A stretch of 64,000 nucleotides of DNA, taken from Lolium rigidum (lineage: Eukaryota; Streptophyta; Magnoliopsida; Poales; Poaceae). Both the position numbers and the translations under genes were made by a program. Each line of letters begins with the position of its first letter. Position 1 is the first letter of the stretch. The notes beneath the pieces are model-generated. The model had not been told where the DNA came from. It ran no database searches and saw nothing but the letters and a program-made list of their open reading frames with translations. The stretch is taken from assembly GCF_022539505.1 (NCBI RefSeq), contig NC_061514.1, positions 247,864,124-247,928,123 on the forward strand, read 5' to 3'. Positions 22,391-34,411 of this stretch are shown piece by piece.

Positions 22391-23144
22391 CCACACTTGC
22401 CTCTCTATAATTACTAAAGAATAGTTCCTTACTAAGTCAATTAGGGTTTAGTACTTGACTTATACTTCTTCTAGCATTACTTACCATCAATAACTTATCT
22501 CACTAGGATAGGGTTTGAACTTTAGCCTAGGGTTATACTCAATGGATGGTGTACACATATATAAATAATGCTCTCCTCTCTTTGAGGTTTATTGGAAATG
22601 AATTGGAATGGACATGATGGAATAGTCAAGGGTTGATAAAGAATGAATAAGACTGTCATTGACTTGGATCAAGTATTATATTTGAAAAGATATACCATGT
22701 GAATCATGATGAGAATTACTTATTTAGTACAAGACATGGAAAAGATAAGTAAAGAATAGTTTCTTAATTAATTGGGTTCTTTGATTTGTAATTGAACAAT
22801 TATTCATGTGTTGTTGTAAGGAATGTCATGTTGAGATCTTTTATGGGATCTTGTAGTTGACCCTTACTTAAGGTGTTGTTTGTTGTAAAACTAATTCCAT
22901 TTGATCTAGTCCATAGATCAAATCATCTCTACCCAAAACAAGGTTTTAGCAAAGATCACAGTGAGGTTTATAGCGCTTGACTTGATGTTCTACTTCAATT
23001 CCAGCAAGTCAAGTGAAACTTCAGTTACTGTGGTAAGTTTTATTTGAAAGCGCGAAAATTCCCTGGATTTTCTATGCATGAATGCAATGCACACTTTGTT
23101 GTTCTCTCATTTTGTTGCCTCTAAACCTGGGATATTACAGCTTC

Positions 23145-24567
23145 AAGTATCTCAGGATTCTTTGAGCTGCTTCCAAGTGTCCATCCCTCGGATCATGCAT
23201 ATAGCGACTCACTACACTCACTTCAAATGATATATCTGGTCTCGTGTGGCATAAGTATATTAGTCTTCCAACAAGTCTTTGATATTTCTCCTTGTCTATG
23301 GGTTCTCCAGACACTGCTATGATTTTATTATTTTGTTCAATAGGTGTTGAAGCCACTCGGCATCCCAACATGCCCATATCATCTAAGAGATCCAAAGTAT
23401 ACTTTCTTTGAGATAGTGATATCCCTTTTGACGATCTTGCAACTTCTATTCCAAGGAAGTATTTAAGTTTTCCCAAATCTTTCACCTCAAAGGCTTGACT
23501 CAAGCATCCTTTTAGTTTTGCGATTTCCACATCATCATCTCCTGTGATAATAATATCATCAACATACACAGCAAGGATAGTGATTTTCTGCTCAGAATGT
23601 CTGTAAAATAATGTATGATCTCCATTGCATTGACCATATCCCATGCCACACACCACTTGTCTAAACCTATCAAACCAGGCCCGTGGAGATTGTTTGAGAC
23701 CATATAGAGATTTCTTCAGTCTACACACCTTTCCTTTAGTTTCAGGTCTGACAAATCCTGGTGGCATCTCCATATACACCTCCTCTTGAAGATCACCATG
23801 CAGAAATGCATTTTTGACATCAAGTTGATGCAAGGGTCATCCGAAATTTGTTGCACAAGAGATAAATATTCTAACAGTGCTCATTTTTGCCACTGGTGCA
23901 AACGTCTCATCATAGTCAATGCCATAAGTCTGACTATATCCTCTTGCCACAAGTCTTGCCTTATATCTCTCCACTTTTTCTTCTGCATTTTGTTTTACAG
24001 AATAGATCCACTTACATCCTACTGTATTCTTTCCTTTAGGGAGATCTGTCAACTCCCATGTTTTATTTTTCTTCAAGGATTCTAATTCTTCCATCATAGC
24101 ATTGCACCATCTCGGGTCCAATCTGGCTGCCTTCTAATCCTTAGGAACATATACAGTTTGCAATGATGCAACAAAATCCCAAAAAGAGGGTGACAATGCC
24201 TCTACGTCATAGTCATCATAACTCAGTCGCTTTGGGGGCCCAACTTTCCTTATCCCTTTCCTTATTGCAATTGGCAAGTCTAGGCTATTATTGGACTCAG
24301 TCTGAGATTGATTCTCCTCAGCAGAATCTGCACTTGTGCTTCCTTGATTTTCAGGTCCAATGGGTTGCTCCCCTTGTCCCTGGTCTTGTTGCTCCTCCAG
24401 TGCATCTAGTTGTTCCCTTTGTACTTGTCTTCTAGAGTACACAAGTGGATTCTGCAGCCATCTTTATGGTGGTATGGGTCTAGGTGGTGTAGGTGTACCA
24501 GGAATTGCAGGAATCTCCGCAACAATAGGAATTTGTTGATGTTGCTGTTGGCCACCATCTTGCTGCT
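23145..24567 (-). pseudogene. Copia reverse transcriptase and upstream linker
   Basis: The minus strand encodes [19 protein letters not shown] and [20 protein letters not shown]. These are followed by LDVKNAFLHGDLQEEVYM, KKSLYGLKQSPRAWFDRF, the catalytic YVDDIIITG and EVKDLGKLKYFLGIEV, and then LVGRLIYLCHTRPDISF. Upstream (24134-24560) is the acidic, glutamine-rich linker that normally precedes copia RT. In-frame stops near 23836 and 24136 show decay. Confidence 0.9.
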
Positions 24568-24575
24568 CTTGATCA

Positions 24576-25333
24576 CAAGGGCAGAGCTACACCCCGGGCA
24601 GCCCGGGCCATGTCCCGGGACTCAGCAATTTTTTTGGCCACTTACCCATATGGATTTTTGATTTCGCCCCGGGTAAAGCCCAGTACTCGCCCATCTTTTC
24701 TGGCCTGTACCTAGAATGACTAAAACCAGGTGAAAAACTATGACTCGGTCCGTCTTCTTCCCCTCGCTCGTTGCGGCTGGACGCGTGTGCCACCACTCCG
24801 TCATCTTTGGTCGTCCGGCTTGCCGACCGGGGCCACGCCGCTCCCTGCTCACTGCTGACCCGTCTTCCTAGAACTGCGAGTCTGCGACCTCCTCCGTGCA
24901 ACAGCCGGCCGATGTTGGCCAAGGGTTTCTGTGCTAGAGCGTTGCAGCTGTTCGCCTCTTCCTCTTTTGTCCAGGTTTCACTCGACTCAGCTACGGCAGC
25001 CCCTCTGCAGGAGCTAGGTGATCTCTTTCAAATTTCAATTTAATTGATTTATGTGACCGCTCAATATTGAGATTCATTTTGCTATCAATTTCATGTTTTG
25101 GTAATATAGTAAGATTTAGAGGCTCCACATACATGCTAATATTTTTTGCTAACGATTTCTAAAGTAACAAATATTGTTGTTTTTCAATTGTTATATACTT
25201 TTCTAATCATTAACAACTGAGTTAAAATTATATCTTTGAAACCGTACCAAAAAGTTTGTGTTATTACATGATTTTTATTTTTTTGTGCTTCGTTTTTGGC
25301 CCGGGGCTTGCTCCAATCCTGGCTCCGCCACTG
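24576..25333. mobile_element. Non-autonomous hAT element, 758 bp
   Basis: Flanked by the perfect 8-bp duplication CTTGATCA (24568-24575 and 25334-25341), the length made by hAT transposases. Its ends are CAAGGGCAGAGCTACACC and, on the other strand, CAGTGGCGGAGCCAGGATT, imperfect inverted repeats of the common plant hAT end CAGGGGCGGAGC. It interrupts the copia linker between EQQDGGQ and QEGEQQQGGDQ. No transposase is encoded. The GC-rich half (24730-24990) may be captured sequence but shows no clear protein. Confidence 0.9.
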
Positions 25334-25341
25334 CTTGATCA

Positions 25342-26001
25342 CCACCTTGTTGTTGCTCCCCCTCTTGAGCATCACCAAGATGGTCAAGTCCCTGGAACAA
25401 GCCACTAAGATCACTCTCACCGTCATAAAATGGTTCTGACTCGCGAAACGTGACATCCATGCTTACAAATGTCCTCCTGTCAGTGGGACTCCAACACTTG
25501 TAACCCATCTGTCTGGAGGAATAGCTAATAAAGATACATTTGATAGCCTAATGATCTAGCTTGCCAACAGATGGTCTATGATCCCTTACAAAACATGTAC
25601 AGCCAAAGAGTTTGGGTGGTACAACAAAGTCATTGTTATTTAGAAGGAGTTGGCAAGGACACTGCATACCTAGAGTCTTTGAAGGCATTATGTTGATCAA
25701 ATACGTAGCAGTCATAACTGCTACACTCCATAAGAACTTGGAACATTCATGGTAAACATAAGAGATCGAGCCACTTCAAGAATGTGCCTATTCTTCCGCT
25801 CAGCAACTCCATTCTGGGGAGGAGTGTCAGGACATGAAGTCTAGTGCAGTATACCTTGCGAAGATAACAAAGCAGCAAAAGGTTTGTTGATATATTCAGT
25901 ACCATTATCAGTTCTGATCACTTGCACCTGAACATTGAATTGGTTTTTCACATAGGCACAAAAACTCCGAAAACAAGTGAACACTTCATCTTTATGACGC
26001 A
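25342..26001 (-). pseudogene. Copia integrase core, distal part
   Basis: The minus strand contains VIRTDNGTEYINKPF (catalytic aspartate), QNGVAERKNRHILE (catalytic glutamate) and later SYSSRQMGYKCWSP, which follows integrase in copia proteins. The frame is interrupted by stops. It continues from RMT...IYLM at 32049 across the gypsy insertion. Confidence 0.85.
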
Positions 26002-27297
26002 TGATGTCTACGCACGCTTCTATTCCTGTAGACAGTGTTGGGCCTCCAAGAGCAGAGTTTTGTAGAACAGTAGCAAGTTTCCCTTAAGTGAATCACCCAA
26101 GGTTTATCGAACTCAGGGAGGTAGAGGTCAAAGATATCCCTCTCAAGCAACCCTGCAATTAAGATACAACAAGTCTCTTGTGTCCCCAACACACCTAATA
26201 CACTTGTCGGATGTATAGGTGCACTAGTTCGGCGAAGAGATAGTGAAATACAAGTAATATGGATGATTATAAGTAGTAATTGCAATCTGAAATAAAAATG
26301 GCAGCAAGCGAACATGTAGCGTAACTTGTTGGAAACGGTGTTTCAATGCTTAGAAACAAGGCCTAGGGATCATACTTTCACTAGTGGACACTCTCAACAA
26401 TGATCACATAATTGAATAAATAAATGCTACTCTCAAACACTCTCTTGTTGGATAACAAACACCATTCATTGTGTAGGGCTGCAAAAGCACACCTCAAGCC
26501 GGAGTAAACAAGCTCCACAACGTCATAAAGGAATCACACACGATGCGCACACCGTCACCATCACACCGTGGAGAGTGACTCCGGAGTTCATATTAAAGTA
26601 ACCTCTAGAGTGCATAGTAGACAAGAGTAACATCTACATATTCAACTAGATTACAAAGCTCATGATCACATAAAGATTACACCATGGGAGAGAGAGATGA
26701 ACCACATAGCTACCGGTAGAGCCCTCAGCCTCGGGGGAGAACTACTCCCGCATCAGTCCGGAGGCGGGCATGGTGACGTAGAGCCCTCCGGTGATGATTC
26801 TCTTCTCCGGCAGGGTGCCGGAGGAGATCTTCTAAACCCCCGAGATAGGGTTGACGGCGGCGGCGTCTCTGGAACTGTTCTCGTATTTTGGCTCTCGGTG
26901 CTAGCGTTTTCGGAGACGAAGGAATAAATAGGCGAAGGGGCAGCGTCGGGGGAGCCAGGGGGCTCCCTCCCCACATGTCGGCGCGGGGGGCCCCACTACC
27001 GCGCCGCCCTATGGTGTGGGCCCCCTGTTGCCTTCCTCGACTCTTCTTCGGTCTTCTGGAACACTCCGTGGAAAATAGGGCCGTGGGCTTTTGTTTCGTC
27101 CAATTCCGAGAATATTTGTAAACCAACTTTTCCGAAATAAAAAACAACGAAAAACAAGAACTGCACCGTGGCATCTTGTTAATAGGTTAGTCCCAGAAAA
27201 TGCATAAAAACATTATAAAGTGTGAATAAAACATGTAGGTATTGTCATAAAACTAGCATGGAACATAAGAAATTATAGATACGTTGGAGACGTATCA
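26002..27297 (-). repeat. 3' LTR of the Sabrina-like element
   Basis: 1296 bp, direct repeat of 30751-32048. The AGCATCCCCACGCTTAG next to it (27298-27314) is the polypurine tract on the opposite strand. Confidence 0.93.
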
Positions 27298-29099
27298 AGC
27301 ATCCCCACGCTTAGTTCTACTCGTCCTCGAGTAGGTAAACGATAACAAAAGTAATTTCTGAAGTGACATGCTACCAACATAATCTTGATCAATACTATTG
27401 TAAAGCATATGAGATGAATGAAGTGACTCAAAGCAATGGTCTATAGTTTGCTAACAAACAGATAATGACTAAACAATTGAATCATATAGCAAAAACTTTT
27501 CATGAATAGTACTTTCAAGACAAGCATAAAAAAGTATTGCATAAGAGTTAACTCATAAAGCAATAGATTCTTAATAAAAGGTTTTGAATCGACACAAAGG
27601 AAGATTTAAGTTTCAGCAATTGCTTTCAACTTTCAACATGTATATCTCATGGATAATTGTCAACACAAAGTAATATGATGAGTGCAATAAGCAAGCATGT
27701 AAGAATCAATGCACACAGCTTGACACAAGTGTTTGCTTCTAAGATAGAAAGAAGTAGGTAAACTGACTCAACATAAAGTAAAAGAAAGGCCCTTCGTAGA
27801 GGGAAGCAGGGATTAAATCATGTGCTAGAGCTTTTCAAGTTTTGAAATCATAAAGAGAGCATAAAAATAAAGTTTTGAGAGGTGTTTGTTGTTGTCAACG
27901 AATGGTAGTGGGCACTCTAACCCCCTTGTCAAACAAACTTTCAAAGAGCGGCTCCCATGAAGGACGTTATCTCTACCAGCAAGGTAGATCATCCCTCTTC
28001 TCTTTTGTTTACACATGTATTTTAGTTTTATTTATAGATGACACTCCTCCCAACCTTTTTCTTTCACAAGCCATGGCTAACCGAATCCTCGGGTGCCTTA
28101 CAACATTTCACATACCATGGAGGAGTGTCTATTGCAAAATTAAGTTGCTTACTGATAAATCAGGGCAAAACATGTGAAGAGAATTATTAATGAAAGTTAA
28201 TTAATTGGGGCTGGGCACCCCGTTGCCGCCTCTTTTTGCAAAATTATTGGATAAGCGGATGTATATGCCACTAGTCCATTGGTGAAAGTCTGTCCAACAA
28301 GATTGAAAGATAAAACACCACATACTTCCTCATGAGCTATGAAACATTGACACAAATAAGGAGTAATAAATTTTTGAATTGTTTAAAGGTAGCACATGAA
28401 GTATTTACTTGGAATGGCAGAAAAATGCCACATAGTAGGTAGTTATGGTGGACACAAATGGCATAGGTTTTGGCTCAAGGTTTTGGATGCACGAGAAGCA
28501 TTCCCTCTCAGTACAAGGCTTTGGCTAGCAATGTTGTTTGACGCAAACACAAGTATAAACCGGTACAACAAAACTTACACAAGAACATATTGCAAGCATT
28601 ATAAGACTCTACACTGTCTTCCTTGTTGCTCAAACACTTTTTACCAGAAAATATCTAGACCTTAGAGAGACCAATCATGGAAACCAAATTTCCACAAGCT
28701 CTATGGTAGTTCTCCACTAATAGGTTTAAACTACATGATGCAAGAGCTTAAACATGATCTACTTGAGAGCTCAAAACAATTGCCAAGTATCAAATTATTC
28801 AAGACAATATACCAACTACCACATGAAGCATTTTCTGTTTCCAACCAAATAGCAATAAGTGCAGTGGCTTTCAGCTTTTGCCATGAACATTAAAAGTAAA
28901 ACGAAGAACACCAGTGTTCAAATGAAAAAGCGGAGCGTGTCTCTCTCCCACACAAGCATGTTAGGATCCGATTTATTCAGAGAATGAAAATAACAAAACA
29001 AAAATAAAAGCACACAGACGCTCCAAATAAAGCACATAAGATGTGACGGAATTAAAATATAGTTTCACTAGAGGTGACCTCATAAGTTATTGATGAAGA

Positions 29100-29200
29100 A
29101 GGGGATGCCTTGGGCATCCCCAAGCTTAGACGTTTGAGTATTATCGAAATATGCAGGGATGAACCACGGGGGTATCCCCAAGCTTAGACTTTTCACTCTT
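29100..29200 (-). repeat. Extra polypurine-tract-like copies
   Basis: GCATCCCCAAGCTTAGACG (from about 29116) and TATCCCCAAGCTTAGACTT (from about 29172) resemble the tract beside the 3' LTR (GCATCCCCACGCTTAG at 27299). They could be secondary priming sites. Confidence 0.55.
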
Positions 29201-29818
29201 CCTGATCATATTATATCATCTTCCTCTCTTGATCCTTGAAAACTTCCTTCACACCAAACTCAAAGCAATCTCATTAGAGGGTTAGTGCATAATAAAAAAT
29301 TCACATGTTCAGCAAGGAAACAATCATTCCCAACACTTCTGGACATTACCCAAGGTTACTGAAATTTAATGGAGCAAAGAAATCCACTCAAACACAGTAA
29401 AAGAGGCAATGCGAAATAAAAGGCAGAATCTGTCAAAACAGAACAGTCCGTAAAGATGAATTTTTTCGAGGCACTTAACATGCTCAGATGGAAAAGCTCC
29501 AGTTGAATGAAAGTTGCGTACATATCTGAGGATTACTCATGAATTATTTCAGAATTTTTAGATTTTGCTACATAGAGAAAAGCTCAAATTCGTGACAGCT
29601 AAAAATCTGTTTCTGCGCAGAAATCCAAATCTAGTATCAACTTTCTATCAAAGACTTTACTTGGCACAAAAATGCAAGAAAATAAAGATACCAAGATATT
29701 GCTACAGTAGTAGGTAGTACCTTGACTCAAAAATAAAACAAAAAATGCAGAAATAAAACAATGGGTTGTCTCCCAAGAGCGCTTTTCTTTAAAGCCTTTT
29801 AGCTAGGCATGATAATTT

Positions 29819-30577
29819 TCATGATGCTCTTATAAAGATGAGAGTTGAATATAAGAGAGCATCAAAAAGCAAATACCAAACACATTTAAGTCTAACCCAC
29901 TTTCTATGCAAACGAATCTTGTAAGAAAACAAATTATTGAAGCATGCAGCTACTATCATAGAAAGACAAAGCAAGTGCAACTTCAAAATTTTCAACAAAA
30001 AGAGAGGTGACTTAATATTATTGAGATATATAAAACCATGTCTCCCTCTCTCATAATAATTTTCAGTAGTATCATTGATAAACTCAACAATATAGCTATC
30101 GCATAAAGCATTCTTATCATGATCCACATGCATAAAAGTATCATTACTCTCCACACAAGCATAATCAATTTTATTAGTAATAGTGGGAGTAAAACTATCA
30201 CATCCATCATTATAATCATCATAAATTGGAGGCATAGAATAATCATAATGAATTTTATCCTCAATAGTAGATGGACTGAAAATATCACAAGCATCATTCG
30301 AATTACCACATATTGGAGACAAAGCATTATCAAGGAAAAATACTTCATCCAAAGCTGAGGAGCAAAAAAGATTATTTTTATATAAACTAGCTTCCCCAAG
30401 CTTGGGTTTTTCCATAGCATTAAAAATAATGGCATCAAAAAAATTTATACTAATAATATTACTACCACTATTATGCAGACAAACTTCCATAGGTTTTTTA
30501 ATTTTCTCTTCAAAAGCATCATGTCCTAATTCAATATAAATTTCATAAAGATCTCTAATTTTTTTGTTGTTTTCCAT
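29819..30577 (-). CDS. Uncharacterised internal ORF of the Sabrina-like element, 252 aa
   Basis: Begins MENNKKIRDLYEIYIELGHD and contains AFEEKIKKPMEVCLHN, an opening I associate with the hypothetical protein found in Triticeae non-autonomous gypsy elements. The middle is acidic and rich in Asp, Asn and Tyr. The end is hydrophobic and basic (LLKILKLHLLCLSMIVAACF), possibly frameshifted. No protease, RT or integrase motif is present. It starts about 150 bp inside the primer-binding site, the position of gag, but the sequence does not look like a capsid. Confidence 0.6.
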   Translation of the reverse strand: MENNKKIRDLYEIYIELGHDAFEEKIKKPMEVCLHNSGSNIISINFFDAIIFNAMEKPKLGEASLYKNNLFCSSALDEVFFLDNALSPICGNSNDACDIFSPSTIEDKIHYDYSMPPIYDDYNDGCDSFTPTITNKIDYACVESNDTFMHVDHDKNALCDSYIVEFINDTTENYYERGRHGFIYLNNIKSPLFLLKILKLHLLCLSMIVAACFNNLFSYKIRLHRKWVRLKCVWYLLFDALLYSTLIFIRAS

Positions 30578-30720
30578 TAAGCCTAACTAGTGAAATAAAA
30601 ACAAGAAACAAAAAGATATAATTGCAGAATCTAAAGGAAATAGCTTCGATCACTCACACACCAAGCAACAGTGCTAGGAAATAGCTTAGTAGTCGGAGGA
30701 TGTGAATACCTTTTACCTTA

Positions 30721-30740
30721 CCTCCCCGGCAACGACGCCA
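30721..30740 (-). other. Primer-binding site of the Sabrina-like element
   Basis: The minus strand reads TGGCGTCGTTGCCGGGGAGG, ten bases inside the 5' LTR. It is one change away from the usual tRNA-Asp site TGGCGCCGTTGCCGGGG. Confidence 0.85.
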
Positions 30741-30750
30741 GAAAATAGCT

Positions 30751-32048
30751 TGATGTCTACGCACGCTTCTATTCCTGTAGACAGTGTTGGGCTTCCAAGA
30801 GCAGAGGTTCGTAGAACAGCAGCAAATTTCCCTTAAGTGAATCACCCAAGGTTTATCGAACTCAGAGAGGTAGAGGTCAAAGATATCCCTCTCAAGCAAA
30901 CCTGCAATTAAGATACAACAAGTCTCTTGTGTCCCCAACACACCTAATACACTTGTCGGGTGTATAGGTGCACTAGTTCGGCGAAGAGATAGTGAAATAC
31001 AAGTAATATGGATGATTATAAGTAGTAGTTGCAATCTGAAATAAAAATGGCAGCAAGCGAACATGTAGCGTAACTTGTTGGAAACGGTGTTTCAATGCTT
31101 AGAAACAAGGCCTAGGGATCATACTTTCACTAGTGGACACTCTCAACAATGATCACATAATTGAATAAATAAATGCTACTCTCAAACACTCTCTTGTTGG
31201 ATAACAAACACCATTCATTGTGTAGGGCTGCAAAAGCACACCTCAAGCCGGAGTAAACAAGCTCCACAACGTCATAAAGGAATCACACACGATGCGCACA
31301 CTCGTCACCATCACACCATGGAGAGTGACTCCGCAGTTCATATTAAAGTAACCTCTAGAGTGCATAATAGACAAGAGTAACATCTACATATTCAACTAGA
31401 TTACAAAGCTCATGATCACATAAAGATCACACCATGGGAGAGAGAGATGAACCACATAGCTACCGGTAGAGCCCTCAACCTCGGGGGAGAACTACTCCCG
31501 CATCAGTCCGAAGGCGCGCATGGTGATGTAGAGCCCTCCGGTGATGATTCCCCTCTCCGGCAGGGTGCCGGAGGAGATCTTCTAAACCCCCCGAGATAGG
31601 GTTGACGGCGGTGGCGTCTCTGGAACTGTTCTCGTATTTTGGCTCTCGGTGCTAGGGTTTTCGGAGACGAAGGAATAAATAGGCGAAGGGGCAGCGTCTG
31701 GGGAGCCAGGGGGCTCCCTCCCCACGTGTCGGCGTGGGGGGCCCACTACCGCGCCGCCCTATGGTGTGGGCTCCCTGCTGGCCTTCCTCGACTCTTCTTC
31801 GGTCTTCTGGAACACTCCGTGGAAAATAGGGCAGTGGGATTTTGTTTCGTCCAATTCCGAGAATATTTGTAAACCAACTTTTCTGAAATCAAAAACAGCA
31901 GAAAACAGGAACTGGCACCGTGGCATCTTGTTAGTAGGTTAGTCCCAGAAAATGCATAAAAACATTATAAAGTGTGAATAAAACATGTAGGTATTGTCAT
32001 AAAACTAGATGGAACATAATAAATTATAGATACGTTGGAGACGTATCA
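30751..32048 (-). repeat. 5' LTR of the Sabrina-like element
   Basis: 1298 bp, direct repeat of 26002-27297 with about 3% difference. It begins TGATGTCTACGCACGC on the plus strand. Confidence 0.93.
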
Positions 32049-32903
32049 ACACATAAGATAAATTCAAGTCATTCTGGAATAGCAGTCAATAAAAGTCACA
32101 AAGTACTTCATGCCACTTACTGACACAACATGACACGTCCATACACCAGAGTGCACTAACACAAATGGGGATACACTTCTGATCCCTCTACTAACATAAG
32201 AGGTTCTCTTATGCTTAGCATATTCGCAAGTATCACAACATAATTTGGTTTTGTCCACTCCATTCATTACATCAGGAAAAACTCGAAACATTTTATCAAA
32301 CGTCATGTGGCCCATTCGACAATGATGAACTAGAGCCATACTCTCCTTTCCTCCAACAATCGTAGCAAGCACAGAACTAGCATCATACCCCATCTTGTCA
32401 CGATCTATGTGCCAAAGACCTCTATGCCTGGTTGCAGTCCCAATCTTCTTACTGCTCTCCCTTTCCCGAATTAAACACATATATCTATCAACTATTATAC
32501 GGTAGTCCTGCTGATCAATCAGGGCACTTAGAGATAGAAAATTTACTGGAAAAGCATGAACATGTAGAACTGGTGACAATTTTATGTTGGGTGTACATTG
32601 CACCGACCCCTCCCCTTTTATAGATTGTGCTGTGCCATCTGATGTTTGGATAGTGCCTCTATGTGTGGGAGGATACTGAGTATAAGAGTCAAACTCACTA
32701 ATATTCCCAGTAACATGTTTGGATGCTCCAGAATCAAGAATCCAATTTGAATTAGCATTATGAGTGGCTATAGAAACTCGATCAATATTACCTTCATCAT
32801 TGTAGACATAGTGAGCAAAGTTCCCAAAGGTTGCTTCATTTTGTCCTTCTTCCTTTGATTGTCCCTGAGAAGTACTGGTAGTTGGCTCTGAAGCTGCTGC
32901 CAT
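32049..32903 (-). pseudogene. Copia integrase, zinc-binding domain and start of core
   Basis: Contains NSNWILDSGASKHVTGN, the copia protease active site (DSGA). Next is the HHCC-type region VHHCRMGHMTFDKMF and CCDTCEYAKHKRTS, and then MKYFVTFIDCYSRMT at the start of the catalytic core (first aspartate in FIDCYSR). A TGA then replaces the usual Trp after RMT. The frame ends at the gypsy insertion. Confidence 0.88.
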
Positions 32904-32930
32904 ATGTGCCTTGGGTGATATAGCGTGCTG

Positions 32931-33110
32931 CTATCCACCACCCCTGCCATACGGTTGTCCACCACCTCTGCCATACTGATGTCCATATGGTTGTCCACCA
33001 CCTACTGCCATACCGATGTCCATATGGCTGTCCACCACCTCTGCCATACTGATGTCCACCACATCTTCCATACTGCTGCCCATATGGCTGTCCACCACCT
33101 CTACAATCAC
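32931..33110 (-). repeat. Imperfect short tandem repeats at the end of Copia gag
   Basis: Units built on CCACCACCTCTGCCATACTG(A)TGTCCATATGG-like sequence recur about six times, giving Gly-Gly-Gln-Pro-Tyr-Gly or Met-Ala-Glu-Val-Val-Asp-like repeats depending on frame. Confidence 0.7.
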
Positions 33111-34024
33111 CTCTTCCTCTGTAGCTTCCTCTGCCATGTGTGTATCCTCCCTCCCTCTACTGGGTGTAGCAAAGGAGGTACACTGATGCTTCAAGTGTCC
33201 CTTCTGTCCACAAGTATAGTAGTCTCTCATCTCTTGTCTCTCGGTAGTGTAGAAGGTCGGATGAGGGACATAATCGCTTCCCTTTGTCATATTCAGACAC
33301 ACTTCCTCTCTGGACATAGCTGCAATGGCTTCTTTGAGAGAAGGGGTAGTGGTTTGATGCAGTAAAGCAGCCCTTCTCCTCTCAAAATCTTGATTAAGAC
33401 CTTTCAAGAACTTCATGACTCGCCGATGTTCAATCCAGCTTGCAGCAGCACTCACACATTCCCCATGGGCAAGTTCCAGAGGATCAACATGATCTAAATC
33501 TCCCCAAAGATGCTGCAACTCAGCCACATATGCCATCACAATTTTGTTTCCTTGTTGCAAGTCATGCACTTTATCCTCAATCTCAGCAATCAACATAATT
33601 TTCCCCTTTCCAGAATAGAGATTTGATAGGGTGTCCCATACCTCTGAAGCTTTTGTGAGTGCCTCTACAGAAGCAGCAATGTTAGGAACCAAAGAGTTAA
33701 GCAACCATGCCACAATCAGAGAATTTATGGCATTCCACTGTTTCCATTCCGGACTGGTCTTGTCTGCTCGTCTGCAGCTTCACCACTCACACGTTCATCC
33801 AGCCCTTTCGAGTTCATAATCAACAGCGCCCTCCTTGACCACCGGAGATAGTTGCCCACTCCTTCCAACTTGATTTCATTCGCCGACAGCTCAAGTTTCT
33901 GACCGATGTTGGTATGGGGAACGATTATTCCCCCTCCAGCAGATCCTCCTCCTCCATCTCCTTTGGTAGTGATAAGTTCTGCCAGCTTCTCCAGAGCCTT
34001 GGCCAAATCCCCGTTGTCACCCAT
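32931..34024 (-). pseudogene. Copia gag
   Basis: Two overlapping frame segments. The N-terminal piece from Met at 34024 has LGxxN-type gag features (GVGNYLRWSRRALLIMNSKG). The second (33713-32931) has VWDTLSNLYSGKGKIMLIAE and LNQDFERRRAAL, and the zinc knuckle YYTCGQKGHLKHQC. After the knuckle lies a degenerate run of short Gly/His/Met-rich repeats (about 32931-33110). A frameshift at about 33720 separates the halves. Confidence 0.85.
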
Positions 34025-34230
34025 GCTTGACACCAAACTAACCTCTCCGAAACACCAAAGGGCTTACCCGCAGGATGCCCTCTTCGTCTCCTTACTCGTC
34101 ACTGTCTTCCACTCCTTGCCGCCGCAGCAGCCTGCTCCCTTCCTCTTCCTCCTAGCTGCCACAGCAGACTAGGCTTCCAGATCGGCAGTCCTTCCCGTCG
34201 TTGCCCTCACTGCCCCTTGCTCTGGTACCA

Positions 34231-34406
34231 TGTGGACAAAGGTGAGGGCCTAACCTGAGGTAGAAGGAGGCTGCAGGGAGGAACTCTCTCTTCTTAGGGT
34301 TACAGAGATAGAAGCATCTTATATAGGTCAGGACTGGGTTGGGCCAGATGGGCCACAACAAAGAACAGGAAGACAGCCCAACAGATACACCAACAGTTAT
34401 CCAACA
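34231..34406 (-). repeat. 5' LTR of the Copia element
   Basis: 176 bp with about 7 mismatches to the other LTR, ending at the CGTTG duplication. Immediately inside it on the minus strand lies TGGTACCAGAGC (34219-34230), a variant of the initiator-tRNA-Met primer-binding site TGGTATCAGAGC. Confidence 0.93.
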
Positions 34407-34411
34407 CGTTG

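Larger units (their letters stand above)
16767..23139 (-). mobile_element. 6.4 kb apparent solo LTR of a large non-autonomous retroelement
   Basis: The insert separates the RT and RNase H parts of the Copia pol. Its ends are TGTGGTGACCCAGCG and CTGGGATATTACA (TG...CA). The flanking pentamers CCTTC (16762-16766) and GCTTC (23140-23144) are a target duplication with one change; the uninterrupted Copia codons require CCTTC. I find no internal LTR repeat, primer-binding site or retroelement protein. A single very long LTR is the simplest reading. LTRs of several kb are known in barley and wheat LARD elements such as Sukkula. The middle (about 19990-21060) is GC-rich within very AT-rich flanks. 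On the minus strand it begins TGTAATATCCCAGG, like many gypsy LTRs, which is why I give that orientation. Confidence 0.7.
26002..32048 (-). mobile_element. Non-autonomous Ty3/gypsy element (Sabrina-like) inserted in the Copia integrase
   Basis: LTRs at 26002-27297 and 30751-32048 differ by roughly 3% by eye. On the coding strand they begin TGATACGTCTCCAACG and end GTAGACATCA. The target duplication is TGCGT on the minus strand. The left copy is intact, and the right copy is TGTGT, a C-to-T change at the CpG. A tRNA-Asp-like primer site and a purine-rich tract (GCGTGGGGATGCT) are present. The internal 3.45 kb encodes one 252-codon ORF and no pol, so replication would need proteins from another element. 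Confidence 0.93.
16053..34406 (-). mobile_element. Ty1/copia element with short LTRs, carrying three later insertions
   Basis: Bounded by 176 bp LTRs (TGTGGACA...ATCCAACA on the plus strand) and the 5-bp duplication CGTTG (16048-16052 and 34407-34411). The domain order gag, zinc knuckle, integrase, RT, RNase H on the minus strand is the copia order. The two LTRs differ at about seven positions (about 4%), more than the LTRs of the gypsy element nested in it, consistent with insertion order. Removing the inserts leaves about 5.2 kb, a normal copia length. Coding frames contain stops and shifts. Confidence 0.95.
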
